DNA of 8,463 nt from Thermoproteota archaeon (GTDB taxonomy: Archaea; Thermoproteota; Korarchaeia; Korarchaeales; Korarchaeaceae), in the NCBI GenBank assembly GCA_011042755.1, contig DRBY01000048.1, positions 1 through 8,463 of the forward strand, in the 5' to 3' direction. Both the position numbers and the translations under genes were made by a program. Shown here one piece after another: positions 1-5,160 of this stretch; position 1 is the first letter of the stretch; each line of letters opens with the position of its first letter. A model generated the notes under the pieces. That model had not been told where the DNA came from. It saw only the letters and a list, made by a program, of their open reading frames with translations, and did not search any database.

Positions 1-57
1 CCGCTAGAGTATCTCACTAAAAGGCTAGGAAAAAGTGGGGGTAGGCGGGCGAATTAG
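1..57 (+). CDS. Possible C-terminal tail of a truncated rightward gene
   Basis: Frame 1 is open from the first base to a TAG at 55-57 and would encode an 18-residue basic tail (starting PLEYLTKRLG, ending GGRRAN). The other two rightward frames are closed within the first 20 bases. If real, the gene would converge on the leftward beta-CASP gene and overlap its stop codon by four bases, much like the two other tail-to-tail junctions in this window. An 18-codon open frame is common by chance and no family can be recognised, so this is only a candidate. Confidence 0.3.
   Translation, partial: PLEYLTKRLGKSGGRRAN
30..34 (-). terminator. Possible U-tract terminator of the beta-CASP gene
   Basis: Reading leftward, a run of five T follows the TAA stop codon by about 20 bases, and a second run of four T lies at 19-22. 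Archaeal transcription commonly ends at short U-rich tracts without a hairpin. The tracts are short, so support is weak. Confidence 0.25.
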
Positions 58-1325
58 ACTAGGATCTCTTCCCCGCTCTCGTTGGGCGCAAATGCCGATA
101 GGCCGAACTGCTCCATCAGCTCCTTCGCAAATTTCTCTGACTGTTCGCCGTGCACGGTCGTGACGGCTTCTGGCTCAAGCTGTCTCACGAAATACCTGAG
201 GCCGCTATCGCTTGCGTGAGCAGAGAAGTTGAGCTGGTTGACCTTCATCTGTATCTCGTACTCCTCTCCGTCTATGGTCATTTTACCCTCTTCTAAGAGC
301 CTCCTGCCCTCTGTACCCTCAATTTGGAATCCAGTGAGGGTTATAGAGCTGTTTGGGTCGTCCTTCAGCTGCTTGATGTAGAAGTGAACGGGGCCTCCTT
401 CTAGCATTCCCGAAGTGGTGAGTATGACCGTCGGCCTCTTTACCAGCTTCTTCCTGAGCCTCCATCCGTCCACTGGCTTGATGAATCTCTCCACGTACCT
501 CAGTATGTCGGGATCCCTCACTCTGTCTGGGTAGGCGTCCGTTATCGCCGCTCCCCTCCTGGCCATGCCATCTAGGAACATCTGGCCCCTGTAACCCCTG
601 GCCTTGAGGGCCATGGCTATCTCCAGCAGTCTGCCTATAGCGAAGCCGGCTATGACTGCCACGCCGTTCGACTTCAGCGTCTCCATGACCACTTCCTTGA
701 GGAGCAGCTCCTGTCCTTCTCTCTTAGGGTGCTCCTTGAAGGCATACGTGGACTCCATTATGAGCAGGTCAACCTTCGGGATGGAGAGGTCTGCTGGGGG
801 CATCAGCCTAGTCTCCATCACGTTCAGGTCTCCAGTGTACAGCACAGACTTCCCGTTGTATCGGATGTAGAACATGGCGCTCCCCGGTATGTGGCCTGCG
901 TTGTACGCCGTGACCTCGACCTCTCCTATCCTGAAAGGCACTCCAAACTCGATGTGCCTGAAGTTCTGTATCGCCTGCCTAGTCTCCCTCATTCCGTATG
1001 GGAGTTCGTGCTCCCTGAGTCTGGCTACCTTGATGGCGTCGGTTAGCAAGATGTCTGTGTACTCTCTCGTGATGTCTACAGCGTAGATCTTCGGCCACTT
1101 TCTCGACTTGAAGAGGGCGGGAATCCCTCCCGAGTGGTCTAAGTGGGCGTGAGTCAGGAGGACTGCGTCAACATCCTCAACCATGGGTGGGAACTCAGGC
1201 TGGCTCTTTGGAACCAGCTTCATCCCGTAGTCGAGGAGTATCCTCTTTCCTCCAGCCTCGAGCAGTATAGCCGAGCGTCCCACCTCATTGTGCCCACTCA
1301 GCACTGATACCGATATCTTGCTCAT
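54..1325 (-). CDS. Beta-CASP metallo-beta-lactamase ribonuclease, aCPSF2-like
   Basis: A 423-residue zinc-dependent RNase of the beta-CASP family, which acts in the cytoplasm on RNA as an endonuclease and/or 5'-3' exonuclease. The metallo-beta-lactamase signature HAHLDH is at residues 59-64, the next metal ligands are H144 (in NAGHIPGS) and D166 (in YTGD), and the last is H392 (in VHGE). The beta-CASP motifs are E191 (MEST), H314 (in the GMLEGGPVH stretch) and H370 (in FSAHAS). It lacks the N-terminal KH domains of aCPSF1 and has the roughly 420-residue length of the aCPSF2/COG1236 group. Archaeal RNase J is the alternative. An in-frame ATG at 1395-1397 would add 24 residues, but the internal ATG is chosen because a Shine-Dalgarno-like sequence lies seven bases before it, family-like sequence begins there, and the likely TATA box places the transcript start downstream of the earlier ATG. 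All catalytic residues are present, so it should be active. Confidence 0.9.
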   Translation of the reverse strand: MSKISVSVLSGHNEVGRSAILLEAGGKRILLDYGMKLVPKSQPEFPPMVEDVDAVLLTHAHLDHSGGIPALFKSRKWPKIYAVDITREYTDILLTDAIKVARLREHELPYGMRETRQAIQNFRHIEFGVPFRIGEVEVTAYNAGHIPGSAMFYIRYNGKSVLYTGDLNVMETRLMPPADLSIPKVDLLIMESTYAFKEHPKREGQELLLKEVVMETLKSNGVAVIAGFAIGRLLEIAMALKARGYRGQMFLDGMARRGAAITDAYPDRVRDPDILRYVERFIKPVDGWRLRKKLVKRPTVILTTSGMLEGGPVHFYIKQLKDDPNSSITLTGFQIEGTEGRRLLEEGKMTIDGEEYEIQMKVNQLNFSAHASDSGLRYFVRQLEPEAVTTVHGEQSEKFAKELMEQFGLSAFAPNESGEEILV

Positions 1326-1332
1326 ACTTAGC

Positions 1333-1339
1333 TCACTCC
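1333..1339 (-). promoter_or_regulatory. Shine-Dalgarno site setting the start of the beta-CASP gene
   Basis: Reading leftward, GGAGTGA resembles the archaeal GGAGGTGA core and ends seven bases before the ATG at 1323-1325. This supports the internal start over the in-frame ATG 72 bases upstream. Confidence 0.5.
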
Positions 1340-1410
1340 CAATCGGACGGTGACTCCGAGGACAGAAGCCCTCGAGCCCCGCCTTATCACAGCACATTTC
1401 CAGTCATCAC

Positions 1411-1418
1411 TATTTAAG
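1411..1418. promoter_or_regulatory. TATA-like element between divergent RNase and MetRS-beta genes
   Basis: The element reads CTTAAATA leftward and TATTTAAG rightward, and the leftward form is the better TATA box. Leftward, a transcript start about 26 bases away (near 1388) falls after the ATG at 1395-1397, leaving a leader of roughly 60 bases before the start at 1325. Rightward, the predicted start near 1441 gives a leader of about 8 bases before the ATG at 1449. It is the only clear AT-rich box in the 123-base intergenic gap, so it may serve both genes. No other feature was seen in that gap. Confidence 0.5.
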
Positions 1419-1448
1419 TTCGGATACTCAGCGACGAAGGGGTCTGCC

Positions 1449-1775
1449 ATGGAGTTCGTCTCGTACGAGGAGTTCTCCAAGCTGGACCTGAGGGTCGGTC
1501 AGGTTCTATCTGCAAAGAGGATTGAGGGAACGCAGAAGCTGCTCCTCCTTGAGGTAGATCTGGGGAGCGAGAAGAAGCAGCTAGTGGCTGGCATAGCAGA
1601 GCAGTACAAGCCAGAGGATCTCGTGGGAAAGCAGATCGTGGTGGTAGCCAACCTGCAGCCAAAGAAGATTAGGGGCTACTGGTCTCAGGGAATGCTGTTG
1701 GCAGCAGACGTAGATGGAAAACCCGTACTGCTGGTCCCTGATAAGCCCGTCCCACCTGGCAGCAAGGTCCTGTGA
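1449..1775 (+). CDS. Stand-alone tRNA-binding domain protein (MetRS beta subunit type)
   Basis: A 108-residue OB-fold protein of the EMAPII/Arc1p family, matching in length and sequence the free-standing beta subunit of archaeal methionyl-tRNA synthetase. It binds tRNA and can dimerise with or assist the synthetase. Visible family signatures are KLDLRVGQV (residues 11-19), the DLGSEKKQLVAGIA strand-loop (37-50), YKPEDLVGK (53-61) and the C-terminal block NLQPKKIRGYWSQGMLLAA (68-86). The usual HPNADKL-type stretch is replaced by IEGTQKL at 25-31, a local divergence. The frame is open further upstream, but the ATG at 1449 starts the conserved domain and sits about 35 bases after the TATA-like element. 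The catalytic MetRS subunit is not in the window. A CsaA-like chaperone of the same fold is the main alternative, but the 68-86 block favours MetRS beta. Confidence 0.88.
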   Translation: MEFVSYEEFSKLDLRVGQVLSAKRIEGTQKLLLLEVDLGSEKKQLVAGIAEQYKPEDLVGKQIVVVANLQPKKIRGYWSQGMLLAADVDGKPVLLVPDKPVPPGSKVL

Positions 1776-1776
1776 G

Positions 1777-1781
1777 TTTTT
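1777..1781 (+). terminator. U-tract terminator after the MetRS-beta gene
   Basis: Five T follow the TGA stop at 1773-1775 by one base, and the last T is the first base of the complement of the stop codon of the converging winged-helix gene. This is a plausible archaeal U-tract terminator squeezed into a five-base gap between two convergent genes. Confidence 0.4.
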
Positions 1782-2122
1782 CACAGTCCAGGGAACCTGT
1801 AGACCTCTACACCCCGATCTTCTATCTCTTCGAAGTCTAGATAGGCTACTCCCCTTCTTTCCATAGCCCTCAAGAGCTTCCTAGCTGACTCAACCGGTAT
1901 TCCCAGCTCCATGGCTAGCTCCTCTACCGTAAGCCTTCCCCCGTGTTCTTTGGCTATTCTCAGAGTCTCGGCCTCGTACCTGCCGATGAGAACCTCACTC
2001 CTCCTCTTTAGCCTGAGGAGATAGATCGCGCCCCCAGCCATGAAAAGAAAGAGTAGAGATGGAAAGACCCTCACCGGATTGTACGCCGCGGCCACGGCAA
2101 ACACTATCCCGAGTAGGGCCAT
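1781..2122 (-). CDS. Membrane-anchored winged-helix protein next to PspA
   Basis: A 113-residue protein as read from the first ATG. A hydrophobic start (residues 1-14), a short loop with YNPVR and a second hydrophobic segment (about 18-37) are followed by RLKRR, which should stay in the cytoplasm. Residues about 50-113 look like a winged helix-turn-helix: helix YEAETLRIAKEHGG, then LTVEELAMELG, then the recognition-helix-like PVESARKLLRAMERRG, then a wing ending EVYRFPGL. The family is not recognised with certainty, and whether the domain binds DNA or protein cannot be told. It lies directly downstream of the pspA-like gene on the same strand, so co-expression is likely. The first transmembrane segment seems to begin upstream of this ATG: the frame stays open to a TAG at 2189-2191 and encodes DILSLALIGLAAL just before M1, but contains no ATG, GTG or TTG. 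The true N-terminus may therefore lie upstream, perhaps at a CTG at 2165-2167. Confidence 0.75.
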   Translation of the reverse strand: MALLGIVFAVAAAYNPVRVFPSLLFLFMAGGAIYLLRLKRRSEVLIGRYEAETLRIAKEHGGRLTVEELAMELGIPVESARKLLRAMERRGVAYLDFEEIEDRGVEVYRFPGL

Positions 2123-2171
2123 CAGCGCGGCAAGTCCGATGAGGGCGAGGGATAGGATATCCCTCAGCTTG

Positions 2172-2179
2172 ACCCCCTC
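2172..2179 (-). promoter_or_regulatory. G-rich Shine-Dalgarno-like site upstream of the winged-helix gene
   Basis: Reading leftward, GAGGGGGT overlaps the PspA stop codon and lies four bases before an in-frame CTG at 2165-2167. The ATG at 2120-2122 has no recognisable Shine-Dalgarno sequence. The site suggests that translation starts upstream of the first ATG, but a four-base spacing is short and a G-rich run can arise by chance. Confidence 0.3.
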
Positions 2180-2888
2180 ACGCCCTGCCTAACTCCTCCT
2201 TGAGCTTAGCCAGGTCTTCCTCTACGGCCTTCTCGATCTCCAGAGTCTTGAGTTCTCTCTCGATCTCGTCTCTCTCTTCGGGCTCTAAGAGATCGAGCTC
2301 GCCGCTCGCGGCCACGAGCTCGTCTATGGCGGCGGCCCTAGCCTTCATATCCTCTACTTTGCTCTCTGCCCTCTCTATGGCCCTTGCCGCAGTCACCACA
2401 TCCTTAGATAAGCCAGATAGGCTCTCCTTCACCTCAACCTGAGCCTTGGACACTTCGTACTCAGCCTTTAGTTGCTCCTTCTTGGCCTTGAACAGCTCGA
2501 TCCTAGTTTGGAGGGTCTCTCTAACCTCCTTAAGCTTCTCCTCGTCCTCCTTCATGTCAGCTATCTTCTCCTCTAGGTTCTTCAGTTCAGCCTGGAGAAT
2601 GTGCTTCCTCTCGAGGATCTTTCTAGCGAGATCCTCTCTTCCGAGTTCGAGGGCCTTCCGAGCCTTCTCATCGAGATTCTTCATCTTCTCCCGTATCCTC
2701 TCTGCGTTGAACTCGAGCTTCTTTCTCGCGGTGATGGCCCTAGCGAGGGCCATGTCGACATCATGAAGCTGCTGGACCAGCTTGTCGTACGCGTAGTCCA
2801 ACTGCTCACGGGGGTCTTCAAACCTGTCCAACAGCTTGTTTAACTTCGCCTCAATAGTCGCAACTAGCCTGTCCCAAAAGCCGGTCAT
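2178..2888 (-). CDS. pspA: PspA/Vipp1 (IM30) family membrane-remodelling protein
   Basis: A 236-residue, almost entirely alpha-helical, coiled-coil protein of the PspA/Vipp1 family, part of the ESCRT-III superfamily. Family members bind the inner face of the cytoplasmic membrane, polymerise, and protect or remodel damaged membrane. The N-terminus (residues 1-21, MTGFWDRL...) can form the amphipathic membrane-binding helix 0, and the family hallmark EDP follows at 24-26. The long hairpin of charged heptads spans about 28-150 and includes GREDLARKILERK (83-95), a conserved family stretch. The later helices contain AAAIDELVAASGELD (185-199), like the family's helix 5 region, and a final acidic helix. 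Length is close to bacterial PspA (about 222) and shorter than plant Vipp1. No Shine-Dalgarno sequence precedes the ATG, fitting a nearly leaderless transcript from the TATA box at 2919-2928. The downstream membrane-anchored winged-helix gene overlaps or nearly abuts its stop and is a candidate partner or regulator. Confidence 0.92.
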   Translation of the reverse strand: MTGFWDRLVATIEAKLNKLLDRFEDPREQLDYAYDKLVQQLHDVDMALARAITARKKLEFNAERIREKMKNLDEKARKALELGREDLARKILERKHILQAELKNLEEKIADMKEDEEKLKEVRETLQTRIELFKAKKEQLKAEYEVSKAQVEVKESLSGLSKDVVTAARAIERAESKVEDMKARAAAIDELVAASGELDLLEPEERDEIERELKTLEIEKAVEEDLAKLKEELGRA

Positions 2889-2918
2889 GGGAATCTAAGC
2901 TGGATTTCCCCATTCGCT

Positions 2919-2928
2919 GATAAAAATT
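2919..2928 (-). promoter_or_regulatory. Candidate TATA box of pspA
   Basis: Reading leftward, the stretch AAATTTTTATC lies about 35 bases before the pspA ATG, which would place the transcript start about 10 bases before it. It sits in the 57-base gap after the nucleoside phosphorylase stop. Its five T could also act as a U-tract terminator for that upstream gene, so the pspA pair may be transcribed alone, by read-through, or both. Confidence 0.45.
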
Positions 2929-2945
2929 TGATCCCGACCTCTCCG

Positions 2946-3686
2946 CTACACCTCCGCTAGAACTCTCATCGCAGCCTCGGCTGACGCCAAGAGTCCCGAT
3001 CGAGTCGCCTCTGGTATCTCCTTCTTCTCCGTTTTGGGCCCTCCCTTCAACGTGCCCTCGGCTATGTTGCCGTCTACGACGAGTATCGCAGCAGACGAGG
3101 CTCCCAGTATTTTGGTCATGACAAACAGCGTGCTGCACTCCATCTCCACAGATACCAGGTTCATTTCTTCGGCCTGCTCTAGCAGCCAGTCTTCATCAAC
3201 ATAGAAGGCGTCCATCGAGACTATGATGCCCTCCAGCACCTCTATACCCAGATCTCTGGCTACGTCCGCCAGTTCAACCGTGAGTCTGGGGTCTGGAACC
3301 GCCGGGAACTCAGGGGGAGCGTAGAAGTTGGACGTGCCATCCATTCTCACGGCGCCGTGGGGAACTACGGCTGACCCAATCTTCACGCCTCTCTTGAGGG
3401 CCCCAGTCGTTCCCACTCTAATGAAGTGGCTCACGCCAGCTCGCGCAAGCTCGTATATGGCTATTCCTGCTGAAGGCCCTCCTATCCCCGTAGAGGCTAT
3501 CAGAATCTCTCTTCCTTGAAACTCACCGGCAACGAGCCTGAACTCCCTATTCTGCGACACCAATCGGGGATCCTCCAGCAGCGATGCGAGAAAGTCTACT
3601 CTGCCTGGATCGCCCGTTAGGATTACTCTGTCAGGAACTTCTCCAGGAGATATAAGGAGGTGGGGTAAAACCTCGGATGCGGACAT
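2946..3686 (-). CDS. Nucleoside phosphorylase, uridine phosphorylase/MTAP-like
   Basis: A 246-residue enzyme of the PNP/UDP phosphorylase family, which splits a nucleoside with phosphate into base plus (deoxy)ribose-1-phosphate in cytoplasmic salvage. The phosphate site GDPGR is at 25-29, STGIGGPSAG at 65-74, RVGTTGA at 90-96 and the ribose-binding EMEC at 181-184. The stretch VRMDGTSNFYAPPEFPAVPD at 113-132 closely resembles bacterial uridine phosphorylase. However, the uracil-recognising Gln and Arg of the E. coli enzyme are E165 and W167 here, and the loop after them is about 15-20 residues shorter, as in archaeal methylthioadenosine phosphorylase. The purine-contacting Asp of an SDN motif is also absent: the corresponding stretch reads DGN at 205-207. 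Base specificity is therefore open; the family assignment is secure. The start lies 28 bases from the shared TATA element with no Shine-Dalgarno sequence, so the transcript is probably leaderless. The gene is divergent from tldD. Confidence 0.88.
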   Translation of the reverse strand: MSASEVLPHLLISPGEVPDRVILTGDPGRVDFLASLLEDPRLVSQNREFRLVAGEFQGREILIASTGIGGPSAGIAIYELARAGVSHFIRVGTTGALKRGVKIGSAVVPHGAVRMDGTSNFYAPPEFPAVPDPRLTVELADVARDLGIEVLEGIIVSMDAFYVDEDWLLEQAEEMNLVSVEMECSTLFVMTKILGASSAAILVVDGNIAEGTLKGGPKTEKKEIPEATRSGLLASAEAAMRVLAEV

Positions 3687-3708
3687 AAGACGTTAGGGCT
3701 CCGGAACC

Positions 3709-3719
3709 TTATTATTAAT
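3709..3719. promoter_or_regulatory. Shared TATA element between phosphorylase and tldD genes
   Basis: The AT-only stretch TTATTATTAAT is centred near 3714. It is 27 bases from the tldD ATG at 3741 and 28 bases from the phosphorylase ATG at 3684-3686. Both distances are those expected when an archaeal transcript starts at or within a base or two of the start codon. Neither gene has a Shine-Dalgarno sequence, which fits leaderless transcription in both directions from one element. Confidence 0.65.
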
Positions 3720-3740
3720 CTCCAGAGGCGTCAGCTGGCC

Positions 3741-5159
3741 ATGGAGTTTGACGAGCTGATTTCTCTGGTTGATAGGGCCAGCGAGCTAGCCCGACGATTC
3801 GACGCAGAGTACTTCGAGGTCAGAGCTCAGGCGGATCTGACGGACGGTCTCTTCATGAGGAACGGGGTAATAGAGGCCTTCTTTCTAGATTCTTCATCTG
3901 GCCTCTCTGTGAGAATGATTGTAAACGGAGGGCTGGGCTTTGCCTCTACAAATCGTCCAGAAGAGCTAGCGTCGATGGTTGAAGAAGCCTATCGAAGCGC
4001 CTTAGCCGCGTCTAAGGCCAGGAAGAGAGTTCGGCTATCGGCCGAGGAATTCAGAGTAGACGAGTTCAAGTCCCCCTTTGTGACGGACCCCTTCGAGGTT
4101 CCCCTCGAGGATAAGGTGGAGTTTCTCAGGGCTGTAGACGCTGCAGGATCTGAGAGGGGCGCCACAGCGAGAGTGCTACTACTGCTGGCCTCACGTCAGT
4201 TCACTCACTTCATAAACAGCGAGGGGGCTAAGATAACAGGCGACGTAAGGAGGGTTACTCTGAGGACCACTCTGACGCTGGTGTCTGGGGCTCGATCTAC
4301 CCAAGAGTTCGAGCAGCCAGGAGGGAGCGGCGGGTGGGAGATCGTAGAGAAGTGGCGCATGGAGGAGAAGGTTGCAGAGCTGACGGAGAATATGAAGGAA
4401 AGATTGGAGAAAGGGTCCCCAGCTCCTAGAGGCAAGATGGACGTAGTGCTTGGGCCCAAGGTGACTGGCCTCGTGGCCCACGAGTCCACGGGACACCCCT
4501 ACGAGGCCGACCGCATCCTCGGCAGGGAGGCGGCCCAGGCGGGTGAGTCCTTCGTAAAGCCGGAGATGCTGGGTCAGAGGATAGGCTCTGAGGTCGTCAC
4601 GGTGATAGACGACCCGACGATCCCGGGGAGCTACGGCTTCTACATGTACGATGCCGAAGGCGTTAGGGCCAGGCCCAGAGTGCTGATGAAGGCTGGGATA
4701 ATCAACGAGTTCCTCCACAACAGGGAGACGGCAGCCGAGTTCGGCGTGAGGAGTAACGCGGCCGCCAGGGCCAGCAAGTTCAACAGAGAGCCTATCGTCA
4801 GGATGGCAAACACTTACATAGCCCCCGGCGACATGAGCGTTGAGGAACTCATAGAGGGCATTTCGGAGGGCGTGTACATCAAGAGATTCATGGAGTGGAA
4901 CATTGACGACAGGAGGTATAACCAGAGGTACGTGGGCTCCGAGGCCTACGCTATCAGGGGCGGCAGGCTGGCGGAGCCTGTGCTGAACCCGATCCTTGAG
5001 GTCACCACGCGCTCGTTCTACTCTTCCATAGACGGCGTGGGGAAGGACTTAGAGTTCGAGGCAGCGTTTTGTGGCAAGGGAGACCCGGGGCAGAGCGTGC
5101 CCGTGTGGACTGGAGGCCCAAGCCTAAGGCTCAGGGGTGTTGGGCTGGGGGGTGTTTAG
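3741..5159 (+). CDS. tldD: TldD metalloprotease, catalytic subunit
   Basis: A 472-residue zinc protease subunit that pairs with TldE to form a chamber cutting unfolded peptides; in bacteria the pair matures microcin B17 and degrades the antitoxin CcdA. The HExxxH zinc motif is at 247-252 (HESTGH, followed by PYEAD), and the likely third zinc ligand is C444 in FCGKGDPGQSVPV, near the C-terminus. Other family stretches are GSYGFYMYDAEGVRA at 296-310 and the INEFLHNRETA block at 321-331. The N-terminal half (about 1-190) is the usual TldD domain for partner contact and substrate entry. The start ATG is 27 bases after a TATA element and lacks a Shine-Dalgarno sequence, which fits a leaderless transcript. 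The tldE gene follows after one base, so the two subunits should be made together from one operon. Length and key residues are normal, and no natural substrate can be inferred from the neighbours. Confidence 0.95.
   Translation: MEFDELISLVDRASELARRFDAEYFEVRAQADLTDGLFMRNGVIEAFFLDSSSGLSVRMIVNGGLGFASTNRPEELASMVEEAYRSALAASKARKRVRLSAEEFRVDEFKSPFVTDPFEVPLEDKVEFLRAVDAAGSERGATARVLLLLASRQFTHFINSEGAKITGDVRRVTLRTTLTLVSGARSTQEFEQPGGSGGWEIVEKWRMEEKVAELTENMKERLEKGSPAPRGKMDVVLGPKVTGLVAHESTGHPYEADRILGREAAQAGESFVKPEMLGQRIGSEVVTVIDDPTIPGSYGFYMYDAEGVRARPRVLMKAGIINEFLHNRETAAEFGVRSNAAARASKFNREPIVRMANTYIAPGDMSVEELIEGISEGVYIKRFMEWNIDDRRYNQRYVGSEAYAIRGGRLAEPVLNPILEVTTRSFYSSIDGVGKDLEFEAAFCGKGDPGQSVPVWTGGPSLRLRGVGLGGV
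5147..5154 (+). promoter_or_regulatory. Shine-Dalgarno site of tldE inside the tldD end
   Basis: GGGGGGTG lies within the last codons of tldD and ends six bases before the ATG at 5161. It supports that ATG over the in-frame GTG codons at 5137 and 5152. Confidence 0.6.
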
Positions 5160-5160
5160 A

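Noticed and set aside
604..1086. Rightward open frames of 70-105 codons opposite the beta-CASP RNase
   Set aside because: They are shadows of a gene with a complete catalytic motif set, and they start at arbitrary ATGs.
1326..1397. A 24-residue N-terminal extension of the beta-CASP RNase from the ATG at 1395-1397
   Set aside because: It adds non-family sequence, the internal ATG has a Shine-Dalgarno site, and the likely transcript start lies downstream of the earlier ATG.
1350..1448. A 33-residue N-terminal extension of the MetRS-beta protein
   Set aside because: It would cross the TATA-like element, and family homology begins at the ATG at 1449.
2200..2843. Serine-rich rightward frames antisense to pspA
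   Set aside because: Serine richness is the expected antisense shadow of a Glu/Lys/Leu-rich coiled coil.
2851..3138. A 95-codon leftward frame overlapping the phosphorylase gene
   Set aside because: It is out of frame within a well-supported phosphorylase gene on the same strand and has no recognisable domain.
4191..4718. A 175-codon leftward open frame antisense to tldD
   Set aside because: It mirrors the tldD coding frame, shows no family motifs, and tldD is certain from its zinc site.
5137..5160. An eight-residue N-terminal extension of TldE from a GTG codon
   Set aside because: The Shine-Dalgarno sequence at 5147-5154 lies within it and points to the ATG at 5161.
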